Assembly (NCBI RefSeq): GCF_037076465.1
Contig: NZ_AP028908.1
Coordinates: forward strand, 248,001 to 312,000
Source: Pectobacterium araliae
GTDB taxonomy: Bacteria > Pseudomonadota > Gammaproteobacteria > Enterobacterales > Enterobacteriaceae
Direction: 5' to 3'
DNA: 64,000 nucleotides
The stretch's first letter is position 1, and each line of letters starts with the position of its first letter. Under the pieces are notes generated by a model that saw only the letters and a list, made by a program, of their open reading frames with translations, was not told where the DNA came from and did not search any database. Made by a program: the position numbers and the translations under genes. Shown here one piece after another: positions 28,639 through 39,791 of this stretch.

Positions 28639-31143
28639 ATGTCAGATTCTGCAAAGAAATCAGGTTCTTCAACGCGTTCAGTGGCTGTAAATAAGTCAGA
28701 TTTTTTGACTCAGCCTGCTTCTTTTAATCACTTTGCTCTCGCCTTTGATGCAGCACAGTTTGCCGCCGCGCTGCTTCGCCAACAGCGGCTCGGTGGCGTC
28801 GCTTCCCTGAAAGCGATGACACCGGTGCAGTGCTGGCGTGCCGTCAGCCTCGCGCTAGCGGAACAGCTGCTGATGCATCCTGCACCGCCAACCTCTTCTC
28901 CTGACCCTACGCCTCAGCGCCATGTGAACTACCTGTCGATGGAGTTTCTGCCTGGTCGTTTGACGGGCAACAATCTGCTGAATCTGGGATGGTATGATGC
29001 CGTAGCCGACGTACTGGCAGAGCAGGGGCTGAACCTGAGCGATGTACTGGAGCAGGAAACCGATCCGGGTTTAGGCAACGGCGGGTTAGGCCGGCTGGCA
29101 TCCTGCTTTCTGGATTCGATGGCGACGGTGGGGCAGCCTGCAACGGGTTATGGTCTCAATTACCAGTATGGCCTGTTTCGTCAGCATTTTGCGCAAGAGC
29201 AGCAACAGGAAACGGCTGATGACTGGCAGCGTGATACCTATCCCTGGCTTTTACCGCGCGCTGAGCTGGCGGTAGAGGTTGGGTTTGGTGGACGCCTGCA
29301 ACCCCAGACCGATGGTAGCCTGCGCTGGCTGCCGGATACGGTTTTCCGAGGTGAAGCCTGTGACCTGCCGGTGGTTGGTTATCAAAACGGCGCCGCGCAG
29401 CCGCTGCGTTTGTGGCGTGCGACGCATCGCGATCCGTTTGATTTATCCTTATTTAATGAAGGTCACTATTTGCGCGCGGCGCAGGCGGGGATTTCCGCTG
29501 CCAGTCTGACCAGCGTGCTATACCCTAACGATAATCATGCGGCGGGCAAACGTCTGCGTCTGATGCAGCAGTATTTCCACTGTGCCTGTTCGGTGGCTGA
29601 CATCCTGCGTCGTCATCTTAGCGCGGGGCGTGCGCTGTCTGCGCTGCCAGATTATGAGGTCATCCAGCTTAATGATACCCATCCGACGCTGGCGATCCCG
29701 GAGTTGATGCGCCTGCTGCTGGATGAACATCAGCTATCTTGGGACGACGCTTGGTCGATAATCGGACGCACCTTTGCCTACACCAATCATACGCTGATGC
29801 CGGAAGCGCTTGAGCGCTGGGACGAACGGCTGTTTGGCCGATTGCTACCTCGTCACCTGTCGATTATCCGGCAAATTGATGCGCAGTTTAAGGTGTTGGT
29901 CGAGCAAAAATGGCCCGGCGATCGACAGATATGGGCGAAGCTTGCCATCCGCCACCAGCGCCAGATTCGCATGGCAAACCTGTGCGTCGTCAGTTGCTTT
30001 GCGGTCAACGGCGTGGCGGCGTTGCATTCGGAACTGGTGGTGAAAGACCTGTTCCCTGAATACCATCAGTTGTGGCCGACCAAATTCCACAATGTCACCA
30101 ACGGTATTACGCCGCGTCGTTGGCTAAAGCAGTGTAACCCGGCGCTGTCTGCGTTGATTGATGACACGCTGCCTATCCCATGGGTGAATGATTTGCCTGC
30201 GCTGCAAGGGTTGGAGCCCTACGCGGATGATGCCGGTTTTCGTGAGCGTTATCGACAAATCAAGGCCGATAATAAAACGCAACTGGCGAGTTATCTCCGC
30301 CAACAGTATGACATTGTGGTCGATCCACTGGCGCTGTTTGATGTGCAAATCAAGCGATTGCATGAGTACAAACGCCAGCATTTGAATCTACTTCATATTC
30401 TCGCGCTATATCGTCAATTGCGTGACAATCCGCATCTGGATATAGTGCCGCACGTCTTTTTGTTCGGTGCCAAAGCGGCACCGGGTTATGTCTTAGCAAA
30501 AAATATCATTTATGCCATTAATCGGGTCGCTGCGGTCATTAATCAGGATCGCCGCGTTAACGATCGCCTAAAGGTGATCTTCCCGGCGGACTATCGTGTC
30601 TCTCTGGCTGAACGGATGATTCCTGCTGCGGATGTCTCTGAGCAGATTTCGACGGCAGGTAAGGAAGCATCTGGCACTGGCAATATGAAACTCGCGCTGA
30701 ATGGCGCGTTGACCGTCGGCACGCTGGACGGGGCAAATGTAGAAATGGCGCAGCAGGTCGGTGAGGACAATCTGTTCATTTTCGGCCATACCGTAGAGCA
30801 GGTCAAAGCGTTACAGGCTCAGGGCTATGAACCGTCAGACTATCTTGCTGCGACACCTCTGCTACGCGAAATACTGAATGAGTTAGCGAGTGGTGCATTC
30901 AGCCGTGGGGATAAAAACGCGTTTGCCCCACTGTTGGATAGTCTGCTGAAGCTGGGCGATCCCTATATGTTAATGGCCGATTTTGCACCGTATTGTGAGG
31001 TGCAGCAGCGTGTTGATGCGCTTTATCGTGAGCCGGATGAATGGACGCGTCGCTGTGTGCTGAATACCGCCAGAATGGGGATGTTCAGTTCGGACAGGGC
31101 GATTCATGATTACCAGACGCGTATTTGGCAAGCGCATCATTAG
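28639..31143 (+). CDS. malP: maltodextrin phosphorylase
   Basis: An 834-residue GT35 phosphorylase that degrades maltodextrins to glucose-1-phosphate using pyridoxal phosphate. It shares with GlgP the loop [19 protein letters not shown] and the PLP-lysine region [19 protein letters not shown]. The MalP assignment rests on its position directly before malQ and the divergence from glgP. It carries an N-terminal extension of about 35 residues (Ser/Lys-rich) compared with E. coli MalP (797 residues). Frame-open ATG 28615 is possible, but AAAGGAGGAGG lies just before ATG 28639. The operon malPQ follows glpR here rather than sitting beside malT. Confidence 0.93.
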   Translation: MSDSAKKSGSSTRSVAVNKSDFLTQPASFNHFALAFDAAQFAAALLRQQRLGGVASLKAMTPVQCWRAVSLALAEQLLMHPAPPTSSPDPTPQRHVNYLSMEFLPGRLTGNNLLNLGWYDAVADVLAEQGLNLSDVLEQETDPGLGNGGLGRLASCFLDSMATVGQPATGYGLNYQYGLFRQHFAQEQQQETADDWQRDTYPWLLPRAELAVEVGFGGRLQPQTDGSLRWLPDTVFRGEACDLPVVGYQNGAAQPLRLWRATHRDPFDLSLFNEGHYLRAAQAGISAASLTSVLYPNDNHAAGKRLRLMQQYFHCACSVADILRRHLSAGRALSALPDYEVIQLNDTHPTLAIPELMRLLLDEHQLSWDDAWSIIGRTFAYTNHTLMPEALERWDERLFGRLLPRHLSIIRQIDAQFKVLVEQKWPGDRQIWAKLAIRHQRQIRMANLCVVSCFAVNGVAALHSELVVKDLFPEYHQLWPTKFHNVTNGITPRRWLKQCNPALSALIDDTLPIPWVNDLPALQGLEPYADDAGFRERYRQIKADNKTQLASYLRQQYDIVVDPLALFDVQIKRLHEYKRQHLNLLHILALYRQLRDNPHLDIVPHVFLFGAKAAPGYVLAKNIIYAINRVAAVINQDRRVNDRLKVIFPADYRVSLAERMIPAADVSEQISTAGKEASGTGNMKLALNGALTVGTLDGANVEMAQQVGEDNLFIFGHTVEQVKALQAQGYEPSDYLAATPLLREILNELASGAFSRGDKNAFAPLLDSLLKLGDPYMLMADFAPYCEVQQRVDALYREPDEWTRRCVLNTARMGMFSSDRAIHDYQTRIWQAHH

Positions 31144-31155
31144 GAAAAGGAGAGG

Positions 31156-33240
31156 ATGTTCAAGGTGGATAAACTGGCAAGCCAGCAAACCGGCATCGCG
31201 GAAAGCTATACCGATGCCTATGGCAAAGAGCACATTGTTGCTGCCGCAGTCAGAAACCAGATTCAGGCGATGATGGATGTTTCTGATAGCGGCAATGCGC
31301 CCCTGCCGCCTGTCCGTGTCTTTTTGCAAGGCCGAGATGCGGTCATCGAGCTTGCTGGTCACGGTGAATTCTTCTGGACGTTGATGTATGAAAACGGCGG
31401 TCAAATTCAAGGGCAGATAACCGGTGGTTCAACGCTGGCTTTGCCGGGCGTGCTGCCGCTGGGCTACCACTACCTGACGCTGACTCAGGCAGACCAGCGC
31501 TGGAGTTGTCGGGTTATTGTTGCACCACATCGCTGCTATGAGCCTGAAGCTTTACAGCAGGGAAAACGCTGGTGGGGCGTGACCGTACAGCTTTACACCT
31601 TGCGCTCGCACAACAACTGGGGGGTAGGGGACTTTGGCGATCTACGCCAACTGGTAGAACAGATTGCCCGCCGTGGCGGTGCCTTTGTGGGGCTGAACCC
31701 ACTGCATTCGCTGTACCCGGCGTTAGCAGAGGCGGCGAGCCCTTACAGCCCATCGTCCCGCCATTGGTTGAACATTATTTATATCGATGTCAATCGGATT
31801 GATGATTTCCAGCAGAGTGGGGAAGCGCAGGCGTGGTGGCAGCGTGAGGAGACGCAAAGCGCCATCGCAGCGCTGCGGGCGGGGCGCTGGGTCGATTATG
31901 AACCGGTTACGCAGCTTAAGCTGGCTGCTCTGCGGCTGGCATACCGCTATTTTACTACCCGCAGTACGCTGGACCCGCGCATTAGTGCGTTTCGTCAGTT
32001 TGTTGTCAGCGGTGGACAAAGTCTGCAACTTCAGGCGACGTTTGATGCGTTGCAGGCTTACCTGAAAAAACAGGGTGAAAATTATGCGGATTGGCACCAA
32101 TGGCCTGCCAGTTATCATGATGTACACAGTGAAACGGTAAAAGCATTCCGCCGTGAAAACAGCGATGAGATTACGTTCTATAGCTGGCTGCAATGGGTAG
32201 CATATGAGCAGTTAGCAGACTGCTATGCGCACAGTAAACAGCTTGGCTTGCCGTTAGGCTTGTATCGTGATTTGGCCGTCGGTGTCGCACAAGGTGGTGC
32301 AGAAACTTGGGACGAACGACAGCTCTATTGCCTTGATGCCTCTATCGGCGCACCGCCCGATCCGCTTGGGCCACAGGGACAAAACTGGCAGCTTGCGCCG
32401 ATGAACCCCACCATGATGCAGCTTCGAGGCTATCAACCTTTTATCGATGTCTTACGCAGTAACATGGCGCACTGCGGTGCGTTACGCATCGATCATGTGA
32501 TGGCGCTCTTGCGCCTGTGGTGGATACCGAAGGCGGAGTCGGCGGGCAACGGGGCTTACGTACATTATCCGGTCGACGATCTGCTAGCGGTGCTGGCGCT
32601 GGAAAGTCAGCGTCATCGCTGCCTGATTATCGGCGAGGATTTAGGCACGGTGCCGCCGGAAATTGTCAGCAAACTGCATGATTACGGTATCTATTCCTAC
32701 AAAGTGCTGTTCTTTGAAAAGGACGAGGAGAACCGCTTTCGCGCCCCTGAGGATTACCCGCGTCAGGCGATGGCAACCATCACTACCCACGACCTCCCGA
32801 CGCTGCGCGGCTACTGGCAAACTGTGGATTTATCGCTGGGGAGAGAACTAGGACTTTACCCGGAAGAGGCGTTGTTGCAGGAGCAGATGCAGCAACGTGA
32901 GAAAGCGAAGCAGGGGCTGCTCAACGCGTTGCACGAATTTGGGCTATTGCCGCAGCGTGTTGGCCGCAACTCGGCGCTAACGACAATGGGCGCACCACTG
33001 AGCCGTGGCGTTCATCGCTATATTGCTGATAGCGCCAGCGCACTGGTCGGGTTTCAACTGGAAGACTGGTTGGATATGGCCACGCCAGTCAATGTACCTG
33101 GCACCCACCGTGAGTACCCCAACTGGCGACGCAAGCTCACGCGTCCGCTGGAATCGATCTTCGCCGATCGCTGCCTTGAACGACTGGTTCGGGATGTGGA
33201 TTTACGTCGTGGCGCGCCGATGAAAGAACAAAAAGTGTAA
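31156..33240 (+). CDS. malQ: 4-alpha-glucanotransferase (amylomaltase)
   Basis: MalQ (GH77) transfers glucan segments between maltodextrins, releasing glucose and feeding MalP. The 694-residue protein has the GH77 motifs WWGVTVQLYTLRSHNNWGVG, GALRIDHVMALLRLWW with the nucleophile Asp, IIGEDLGTVPPE with the acid Glu, and ATITTHDLPTLRGYW with the transition-state Asp. The AAGGAGAGG tract is only three bases from ATG 31156; GTG 31165, three codons later, is spaced better and may be the true start. The gene is 12 bases after malP and ends before a strong hairpin shared with convergent nfuA. Confidence 0.96.
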   Translation: MFKVDKLASQQTGIAESYTDAYGKEHIVAAAVRNQIQAMMDVSDSGNAPLPPVRVFLQGRDAVIELAGHGEFFWTLMYENGGQIQGQITGGSTLALPGVLPLGYHYLTLTQADQRWSCRVIVAPHRCYEPEALQQGKRWWGVTVQLYTLRSHNNWGVGDFGDLRQLVEQIARRGGAFVGLNPLHSLYPALAEAASPYSPSSRHWLNIIYIDVNRIDDFQQSGEAQAWWQREETQSAIAALRAGRWVDYEPVTQLKLAALRLAYRYFTTRSTLDPRISAFRQFVVSGGQSLQLQATFDALQAYLKKQGENYADWHQWPASYHDVHSETVKAFRRENSDEITFYSWLQWVAYEQLADCYAHSKQLGLPLGLYRDLAVGVAQGGAETWDERQLYCLDASIGAPPDPLGPQGQNWQLAPMNPTMMQLRGYQPFIDVLRSNMAHCGALRIDHVMALLRLWWIPKAESAGNGAYVHYPVDDLLAVLALESQRHRCLIIGEDLGTVPPEIVSKLHDYGIYSYKVLFFEKDEENRFRAPEDYPRQAMATITTHDLPTLRGYWQTVDLSLGRELGLYPEEALLQEQMQQREKAKQGLLNALHEFGLLPQRVGRNSALTTMGAPLSRGVHRYIADSASALVGFQLEDWLDMATPVNVPGTHREYPNWRRKLTRPLESIFADRCLERLVRDVDLRRGAPMKEQKV

Positions 33241-33252
33241 AACAGAACAATG

Positions 33253-33280
33253 CAACGCCTCCTGTATTAGGGAGGCGTTG
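33253..33280. terminator. convergent terminator between malQ and nfuA
   Basis: Perfect 10-bp stem CAACGCCTCC / GGAGGCGTTG with an eight-base loop, 12 bases after the malQ stop. There is no long T run on the plus strand; TTGCATTGTTCTGTTTT follows on the minus strand. Confidence 0.65.
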
Positions 33281-33336
33281 GCAGAATATATCAGTGGGGA
33301 AATGGGATGCAGGAAACTGAATAGTACGAGTGAAAC

Positions 33337-33912
33337 TTAATAATAAGAGTGCTCGCCACGCTGGTGTTCGGTGAGGTCTCTCACGCCTTTCAGCTCTGGG
33401 AAGGTTTGCAGCAGTTCTTTCTCGATCCCTTCTTTCAGCGTGACGTCGACCATAGAACAGCCGTTACAGCCACCGCCAAATTGCAGAATCGCCAGACCGT
33501 CATCGGTAATTTCCATCAGCGTCACGCGGCCGCCGTGGCCAGCCAGCTGTGGGTTGATCTGCGATTGCAGCACATATTCCACACGTTCCATCAGCGGGGC
33601 GCTGTCGTCCACTTTACGCATTTTGGCGTTCGGCGCTTTCAGTGTGAGCTGGGAACCTAATTGGTCGGTCACGAAGTCGATTTCAGCGTCTTCCAGATAA
33701 GGCGCGCTAAGCTCGTCCACATAAGCGGAAATCTTTTCAAACTTCAGTACGGTATCGCTGGCTTCTACGGCATCCGGTGGGCAGTAGGAGACACCGCACT
33801 CGGCGTTTGGCGTACCTGGATTGATAACAAATACGCGAATCTGTGTGCCTTCTTCCTGTTTTGCCAACAGTTTCAGGAAATGCTCCTGAGCAGCATCGGT
33901 AATACGGATCAT
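33337..33912 (-). CDS. nfuA: Fe/S biogenesis protein NfuA
   Basis: NfuA carries and delivers [4Fe-4S] clusters to apoproteins, notably under stress. The 191-residue protein (same as E. coli) has an N-terminal degenerate A-type domain ([18 protein letters not shown]) and a C-terminal Nfu domain with the cluster-binding CxxC in [17 protein letters not shown]. The frame is open to 33939, but the ATG at 33910-33912 gives the family start MIRITDAAQ. It lies downstream of gntX on the same strand, 60 bases away. Near identity to the E. coli protein makes the call secure. Confidence 0.97.
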   Translation of the reverse strand: MIRITDAAQEHFLKLLAKQEEGTQIRVFVINPGTPNAECGVSYCPPDAVEASDTVLKFEKISAYVDELSAPYLEDAEIDFVTDQLGSQLTLKAPNAKMRKVDDSAPLMERVEYVLQSQINPQLAGHGGRVTLMEITDDGLAILQFGGGCNGCSMVDVTLKEGIEKELLQTFPELKGVRDLTEHQRGEHSYY

Positions 33913-33972
33913 AATAGTAAGCTCGATAGTTGACTGCACTTATCGGTTATAATACGCCCATCCTCCCCTTAA

Positions 33973-34674
33973 CTACAAGGTTCGGTACAAACACCAGACC
34001 TGAACGCCCACCGCACCCTGAGCGAGCAATAGCCTGCTAATTTCAGCGGCGGTACTGCCCGTCGTGACGACATCATCCAGTAAAACCACCTGCTGCCCGG
34101 ACAGCGAGATATCGCAGGAAAATGCGCCCCGTAGGTTTCGTCGTCGTGCGCTGGCGTTGAGCGTTTGCTGCAACGGTGTGCGTCGGGTGCGCTGCAAGTC
34201 ACGTGGATCGTAAGCGCAGTTCAGCCAACGGGCGAGAGGGCGGGCGAGCAACTCGGTCTGGTTAAAGCCACGACGCCACTGGCGGTTCCGGTGCAGAGGA
34301 ACGGTGAACAGGCGGTCGGGGCGGAACAGCGGAACCTGCCCGGTGAGCTTTCGCTCGCGGTAGGCCATCTGCCAGCGTAATAACAACTGTCGCGCAAGTA
34401 CCGCCGCCAGCTCGGTTTTACCCGTAAACTTGAAATGCTTAAGCAGCGCGTTGAGCGGCGGTGCGTAGTCGCTGACAAAAGTCATCGATTGCCAGGGCGG
34501 TGGATTTTGCAGGCAGCGCCCGCACTGACGCGTGGTGTCGCCTGCGGGCAAGCCACAGCGCGGGCAGCAGGTGGGCAAACGGGGTAAATGGCGCTGACAG
34601 TACGAACAAATTCCCTGCTGGTTGTGACGAAGCGGCAATAAACATAGCCAGCAGCGTGCGGAGATGGTTAACAT
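33973..34674 (-). CDS. gntX: ComF-family protein GntX (DNA utilization)
   Basis: A 233-residue ComFC/GntX protein. Members help cells use external DNA as a nutrient; the molecular activity is not settled. It has an N-terminal zinc-ribbon-like region with several Cys pairs (CWLC, CSYC, CPRCGLP, CGRC) and a C-terminal phosphoribosyltransferase fold with the PRPP loop VVLLDDVVTTGSTAAE. AAGGA lies five bases before the ATG. It is divergent from bioH and upstream of nfuA, the E. coli bioH-gntX-nfuA arrangement. Confidence 0.93.
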   Translation of the reverse strand: MLTISARCWLCLLPLRHNQQGICSYCQRHLPRLPTCCPRCGLPAGDTTRQCGRCLQNPPPWQSMTFVSDYAPPLNALLKHFKFTGKTELAAVLARQLLLRWQMAYRERKLTGQVPLFRPDRLFTVPLHRNRQWRRGFNQTELLARPLARWLNCAYDPRDLQRTRRTPLQQTLNASARRRNLRGAFSCDISLSGQQVVLLDDVVTTGSTAAEISRLLLAQGAVGVQVWCLYRTL

Positions 34675-34774
34675 TGTTTTCCTTAAAGATCATTTTCCCT
34701 AAATACGGTTTTCCCTGAAATATATTGACCCTCATGCAAGCGTTAAGGGGTTCCCTGAGAAAGGAAGATAACGG

Positions 34775-35542
34775 ATGGCAGCGTTGTATTGGCAGACCGA
34801 AGGCGCAGGAAATACGGATCTTGTGTTGCTGCACGGATGGGGATTGAATGCGCAGGTATGGCAAAGCATTATTGCGCGACTCGCCCCGCATTTTCGCCTG
34901 CATATGGTCGATTTGCCGGGCTATGGCAGAAGTCAGGCATTCGGTCCGATGTCGCTAAGCGACATGGCGGACTACGTGCTGGCGCAGGCACCGGAGCGTG
35001 CCGTCTGGCTGGGGTGGTCGCTGGGCGGACTGGTTGCCAGTCAAATTGCGTTGATCGCCCCTGCTCGGGTGGAAAAGCTGATTACCGTGGCGTCGTCGCC
35101 CTGTTTCAGCGCACAAGAGGGCTGGCCGGGCATTAAACCGGACGTATTACAGGGGTTTCAGCAGCAGCTCAGTGAAGATTTCCAGCGTACGGTTGAGCGG
35201 TTTTTGGCGTTACAAACGCTGGGAACGGAGAGTGCACGGCAGGATGCTCGGTTGTTAAAAAGCGTGGTGTTGGAACAACCGATGCCGTCAGTCGAGGTGT
35301 TGAACGCTGGGCTGGCAATCCTGCGTGAAGCCGATTTACGCCAGCCGTTAGCCGATTTAGCTGTGCCGTTCCTGCGGCTTTATGGTGCGTTAGACGGGCT
35401 GGTGCCACGCAAGGTGGCTGGGTTGTTGGATGATCAGTGGCCGAACTCAACGTCGGTGGTGATGCCAAAGGCCGCACATGCGCCGTTTATCTCGCATCCT
35501 GATGCCTTCTCCGAGCAGATAATTGCGTTCGCTCAGGCGTAG
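34775..35542 (+). CDS. bioH: pimeloyl-[ACP] methyl ester carboxylesterase
   Basis: BioH removes the methyl group from pimeloyl-ACP methyl ester, ending the disguised fatty-acid stage of biotin synthesis. The 255-residue alpha/beta hydrolase has the oxyanion region LLHGWGLNA, the nucleophile Ser82 in GWSLGG, the acid Asp in YGALDGLVP and the His in [11 protein letters not shown], all positioned as in E. coli BioH. AAGGA precedes the ATG. It is divergent from gntX. Downstream is 305 bp with a copy of the dispersed repeat before acrD. Confidence 0.96.
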   Translation: MAALYWQTEGAGNTDLVLLHGWGLNAQVWQSIIARLAPHFRLHMVDLPGYGRSQAFGPMSLSDMADYVLAQAPERAVWLGWSLGGLVASQIALIAPARVEKLITVASSPCFSAQEGWPGIKPDVLQGFQQQLSEDFQRTVERFLALQTLGTESARQDARLLKSVVLEQPMPSVEVLNAGLAILREADLRQPLADLAVPFLRLYGALDGLVPRKVAGLLDDQWPNSTSVVMPKAAHAPFISHPDAFSEQIIAFAQA

Positions 35543-35847
35543 CCGACGATAATTTACATTTTCTCCTCAATTTCTCCACGATTTAACCGATGTTGGCAGT
35601 TAAGGTAATTTGGCACCTTATGCGCTAATGCCGATCGTTTACGCATCGAGATACACGGGGCGACCACAGGGGTGAGGCCTCCCTGCGGGAACCTCTCCCT
35701 GTGTTTCCCCTAATAATGGGCTTAAGTGACCAGTATTATCCTGAGCGCAGGGTTTTTCTCTGGGGTTAGTGAATCTATTCCGGTTGATAATAAGTAGGCT
35801 GCTCGTGAAGCAGCCACGTCAAAATATGGCTGAGGAGTGTAGGAGAG
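35543..35847. other. bioH-acrD intergenic region
   Basis: 305 bp without a gene; 113 bp of it is an inverted copy of the dispersed repeat (35626-35738). The remaining ~100 bp before acrD should hold its promoter, and AGGAG lies just before the acrD ATG. No regulatory site was recognised. Confidence 0.5.
35626..35738 (-). repeat. dispersed ~111-bp intergenic repeat, copy 2 (inverted)
   Basis: Reads on the minus strand TAATACTGGTCACTTAAGCC, then GGGGAAACACAGGGAGAGG, and ends CGATCGGCATTA. Nearly the same as the copies at 8385-8495 and 49934-50044, differing at scattered positions. Confidence 0.85.
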
Positions 35848-38800
35848 ATGGCGAATTTTTTTGTCGACCGTCCTATTTTTGCGTGGGTGCTGGCTATCCT
35901 TCTCAGCCTGTGCGGTATGTTGGCAATCAAATCATTACCGCTAGAACAGTATCCCGATCTGGCGCCGCCCAGCGTAAGGATCACGGCTAACTACCCCGGT
36001 GCATCGGCACAGACGTTGGAAAATACCGTCACACAGGTTATCGAGCAAAGCATGACCGGGCTGGATAACCTGATGTACATGTCCTCGGACAGCAGCAATA
36101 CCGGGCAGTCTCGCATTATGTTGACCTTTGAGGCAGGCACAGACCCCGATGAAGCGCGTCAGCAGGTGCAAAACCAGCTTCAGTCCGCTACCCGTAAGCT
36201 GCCGCAGGATGTGCAGCAGCAGGGCGTCACCGTCAGTAAAACGGGTGATACCAATATCCTGATGGTCGCGTTTGTCTCTACCGATGGCAGCATGGACAAA
36301 CAGGATATCGCCGATTACGTCGCAACAAATATTCAGGAGCCGATCAGCCGTATCAGCGGGGTGGGCGAGGTCGATTCCTATGGGTCGCAGTATGCGATGC
36401 GCATCTGGCTGGATCCAGCCAAACTGATGGATTATGCGCTGACGACCAGCGACGTGGTGCGGGCTATCGAATCGCAGAACAGTCAGGTCTCGGTAGGGCA
36501 AGTCGGCGGCGTGCCGTCGGTGGATAATCAGGCGCTGAACGCCACGATCAATGCACAATCTTTGTTACAGACGCCGCAGCAGTTTCGCGATATCACGTTG
36601 CGGGTCAATCAAGACGGTTCTGCGGTGACGTTAGCCAATGTCGCGGAAGTAGAGCTTGGTGCAGAGCGCTACGATTTTCTCAGCCGTTTCAACGGTCAGG
36701 CAGCCTCCGGTCTGGGCGTAAAACTGGCGTCTGGCGCGAATGAGCTGGAAACCGATAAACGCGTCAGAGAACGTATCGAGGAGCTGTCGCAGTACTTCCC
36801 ACACGGGCTGGAAGCCAAAATCGCCTTTGAAACCTCCCCTTTTGTTAAAGCCTCGATCACCGATGTGGTGAAAACGCTGTTTGAAGCGGTACTGCTGGTC
36901 TTTCTGGTGATGTACCTGTTCTTACAGAATTTTCGCGCCACCCTGATTCCCACGATTGCCGTGCCGGTGGTGTTGCTCGGTACGTTTGCCGTGCTGTATG
37001 CCTTCGGCTTTAGCCTGAATACGCTGACGATGTTCGCGATGGTGCTGGCGATTGGCTTGCTGGTGGATGATGCCATCGTGGTGGTGGAAAACGTGGAGCG
37101 AGTGATGAGCGAGGAAGGGCTCTCGCCACGCGACGCGACGCGAAAATCGATGGGGCAGGTGCAAGGCGCGTTGGTCGGGATTGCGCTGGTGCTGTCCGCC
37201 GTATTTGTGCCGATGGCTTTCTTTGGCGGCACCACGGGGGCGATCTACCGCCAGTTTTCCGTCACGATTGTGACGTCAATGGTTCTGTCCGTGTTGGTGG
37301 CGATGACGCTGACGCCCGCGCTGTGTGCGACGTTGCTCAAGCCGCTCGCCAAGGGGCAACACCACGGCCGTAAAGGGTTCTTCGGCTGGTTTAACCGCAG
37401 CTTTACCCGCACGTCGCTGAAGTATGAACGCGGTGTCGGCAAGATATTGATCAGCAGCGGGCGATGGCTGCTGCTGTATATGGGTATTATCGGGATTATG
37501 GCTTTCCTGTTTTTCCGGCTGCCAACCTCATTTTTGCCGCAGGAAGATCGGGGCGTGTTCACGACGCAAGTGCAGCTTCCACCGGGTTCGACGCAGCAGC
37601 AGACCCTACAGGTGGTCAACAAGATCGAGCAATATTATCTCACGCAGGAAAAAGACACCGTGACGTCTGTGTTTTCCACCATCGGCTCGGGGCCGGGTGG
37701 AAATGGGCAGAACGTCGCGCGGCTGTTTGTGCGCCTTAAAGACTGGAATGAACGCACGACGCCGGAGAGCAGCTCGTTTGCTGTGATCGAACGCGCGACC
37801 AAAGCCTTTCGCAAGATTCAGGAAGCGCGGGTGTTCGCCAGCAGCCCGCCATCGATTAACGGGCTGGGGAGTGCCGCGGGTTTCGGTATGCAGCTACAGG
37901 ATCGCGGTGGGCTGGGGCACGACGCACTGATGGCGGCGCGGGATCGGTTGTTAAGTATGGCCGACAGCAATCCTGAGCTGACGCGTGTGCGTCACAATGG
38001 TCTGGACGACAGCTCGCAGCTGCGGATTCATATCGATCAGCGCAAAGCGCAGGCGCTGGGCGTGTCGGTGGATGACATTAACAGCACGCTGAAAACGGGC
38101 TGGGGATCGACCTATGTGAATGACTTCCTTGACCGTGGTCGTGTGAAAAAAGTTTACGTTCAGGCGGCGGCGACGTTCCGCATGCTGCCGGACGACGTCA
38201 GTAAATGGTATGTGCGCAACAACAGCGGCGGAATGGTGCCGTTCAGCGCCTTTGCGCAAACCGTCTGGGAAACCGGATCGCCGCGCCTTGAGCGTTACAA
38301 CGGTTATTCCTCGCTGGAGATTGTTGGCGAGGCGACGCCGGGCGTCAGTACCGGTACGGCGATGAATATTATGGAATCGCTGGTGGGGCAACTGCCGGAA
38401 GGCTTTGGATTGCAATGGACGGGCATGTCGTTGCAGGAGCGGTTGAGCGGGGCGCAGGCACCGGCGCTGTATGCCATTTCGCTGCTGGTGGTGTTCCTGT
38501 GTCTGGCCGCGCTGTATGAAAGCTGGACGGTGCCGTTCTCCGTCATGCTGGTGGTGCCGATGGGCGTGCTGGGGGCGCTGGTGGCAACCTGGGCACGCGG
38601 TCTGGAAAACGATGTCTATTTTCAGGTTGGGCTACTGACGGTGGTCGGGCTATCAGCGAAGAACGCCATCCTGATCGTGGAATTCGCCAACGAAATGAAC
38701 CAGAAAGGGAAGGATCTGGTTGAGGCCACGCTGGAGGCCTCCCGCCAGCGACTGCGGCCGATATTGATGACGTCACTGGCGTTTATTTTCGGCGTCCTAC

Positions 38801-38958
38801 CGATGGCGACCAGCAGCGGTGCAGGCTCAGCCAGTCAGCATGCGGTGGGGACGGGCGTGATCGGTGGCATGCTAGCCGCCACCTTCCTCGCCATCTTCTT
38901 CGTGCCGCTGTTCTTTGTCGTCGTGCGCCGCCGCTTTCCGCCGAAGGAGAAGGCATGA
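35848..38958 (+). CDS. acrD: RND multidrug efflux pump inner-membrane component AcrD
   Basis: A 1036-residue HAE1-type RND pump, proton-driven and working with a periplasmic adaptor and TolC to expel aminoglycosides and other amphiphiles. It follows E. coli AcrD (1037) closely: [20 protein letters not shown], the proton-relay Asp pair in [34 protein letters not shown], and the C-terminal [20 protein letters not shown]. Like E. coli acrD it stands alone without its adaptor gene. The last 46 codons are repeated at 41007-41162 on the far side of an Hcp islet. The current C terminus is [10 protein letters not shown], while the downstream remnant reads [11 protein letters not shown], closer to the E. 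coli ending. Confidence 0.93.
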   Translation: MANFFVDRPIFAWVLAILLSLCGMLAIKSLPLEQYPDLAPPSVRITANYPGASAQTLENTVTQVIEQSMTGLDNLMYMSSDSSNTGQSRIMLTFEAGTDPDEARQQVQNQLQSATRKLPQDVQQQGVTVSKTGDTNILMVAFVSTDGSMDKQDIADYVATNIQEPISRISGVGEVDSYGSQYAMRIWLDPAKLMDYALTTSDVVRAIESQNSQVSVGQVGGVPSVDNQALNATINAQSLLQTPQQFRDITLRVNQDGSAVTLANVAEVELGAERYDFLSRFNGQAASGLGVKLASGANELETDKRVRERIEELSQYFPHGLEAKIAFETSPFVKASITDVVKTLFEAVLLVFLVMYLFLQNFRATLIPTIAVPVVLLGTFAVLYAFGFSLNTLTMFAMVLAIGLLVDDAIVVVENVERVMSEEGLSPRDATRKSMGQVQGALVGIALVLSAVFVPMAFFGGTTGAIYRQFSVTIVTSMVLSVLVAMTLTPALCATLLKPLAKGQHHGRKGFFGWFNRSFTRTSLKYERGVGKILISSGRWLLLYMGIIGIMAFLFFRLPTSFLPQEDRGVFTTQVQLPPGSTQQQTLQVVNKIEQYYLTQEKDTVTSVFSTIGSGPGGNGQNVARLFVRLKDWNERTTPESSSFAVIERATKAFRKIQEARVFASSPPSINGLGSAAGFGMQLQDRGGLGHDALMAARDRLLSMADSNPELTRVRHNGLDDSSQLRIHIDQRKAQALGVSVDDINSTLKTGWGSTYVNDFLDRGRVKKVYVQAAATFRMLPDDVSKWYVRNNSGGMVPFSAFAQTVWETGSPRLERYNGYSSLEIVGEATPGVSTGTAMNIMESLVGQLPEGFGLQWTGMSLQERLSGAQAPALYAISLLVVFLCLAALYESWTVPFSVMLVVPMGVLGALVATWARGLENDVYFQVGLLTVVGLSAKNAILIVEFANEMNQKGKDLVEATLEASRQRLRPILMTSLAFIFGVLPMATSSGAGSASQHAVGTGVIGGMLAATFLAIFFVPLFFVVVRRRFPPKEKA
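38801..38940 (+). repeat. left 140-bp direct repeat flanking the Hcp islet (acrD 3' end)
   Basis: Aligns without gaps to 41002-41141 at a fixed offset of 2201 bp, with six mismatches by eye (38805, 38820, 38822, 38823, 38880, 38889), about 96% identity. It lies inside acrD. Confidence 0.9.
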
Positions 38959-39281
38959 TGGAGCTATAGTGGTTGCCTTCGTCATTAATAAAGACGAGTA
39001 ATGCACTTGTCTGACTACTCTCTTAACGGTGCGTGGTCAGACAACAATTTTATCGTCTGTGTGTGATGCAATTAACCTGAAACTGGCGAGTACATTCATT
39101 ACAGCGTGCTACCAAATAAATAGGTGTGAAATTATTTATTCAATATTTCATACTCATGATAATTAAATATGCGACTGCTAAGTAAAAGCAGTAATGATAT
39201 TATCTTTGATCTTTAAAATATTCTATGATAGAAATTTATTTAGGATGTATTAACTTTCAATGGAATGAATAGGAGTCGTAA
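38959..39281. other. hcp upstream region
   Basis: 323 bp with no gene, turning from GC-rich acrD sequence to AT-rich islet sequence within about 100 bp. It contains an inverted repeat TGTCTGAC / GTCAGACA (about 39008-39043) that could be an acrD terminator or an operator, and AGGAG just before the hcp ATG. Confidence 0.4.
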
Positions 39282-39761
39282 ATGGCTAGTGTTATCTATT
39301 TAAAAATTAACGGTGAGAGACAAGGCCTCATATCGGCAGGCGCATCCTCGGTAGATTCGATTGGTAATAAATATCAATCAGGGCATGAGGATGAAATTTT
39401 CATATATGAGTTAATGAATCAATTTACGCGACTGGAAAATGTATCTCTTCATCCTGTTGATATAAGAAAACCAATAGATAAATCCACACCGCTTTTAGCT
39501 CAGGCTTTGAATGATAAAGAAAAATTAAATTGCGAATTTTTATTGTATAGAACGTCATCCTTGGGTGGGCATGAAGTTTTTTTTAAAATATCTTTAAAAG
39601 ATGCGATTGTTAACGATATTCGTTATTTTTATCCCCACTCATTGACGGATAATGATGGTCAACCTCAGGAAAATGTATCATTTAAATTTTCATCAATAAC
39701 ATTGGAGCATGTTATTGCTCGTACGAGTAGTTATATGCTATGGAGTGATTCAATTTATTGA
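39282..39761 (+). CDS. hcp: Hcp-family type VI secretion tube protein
   Basis: A 159-residue Hcp (TssD), the hexameric ring that stacks into the T6SS tube and can chaperone small effectors in its lumen. The sequence shows the enterobacterial Hcp hallmarks SVIYLKINGERQGLISAG, SIGNKYQSGHEDEIF, the RKPIDKSTPLL segment and YFYPHSLTDNDGQPQENVSF. AGGAG precedes the ATG. It is an orphan hcp, away from sheath and baseplate genes, followed after 30 bases by a candidate effector, the common hcp-effector-immunity layout. AT-rich, inside an islet bracketed by a duplicated acrD end. Confidence 0.93.
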   Translation: MASVIYLKINGERQGLISAGASSVDSIGNKYQSGHEDEIFIYELMNQFTRLENVSLHPVDIRKPIDKSTPLLAQALNDKEKLNCEFLLYRTSSLGGHEVFFKISLKDAIVNDIRYFYPHSLTDNDGQPQENVSFKFSSITLEHVIARTSSYMLWSDSIY

Positions 39762-39791
39762 TTTTTAGAAATCCAAGGACGGATAAAGTAA

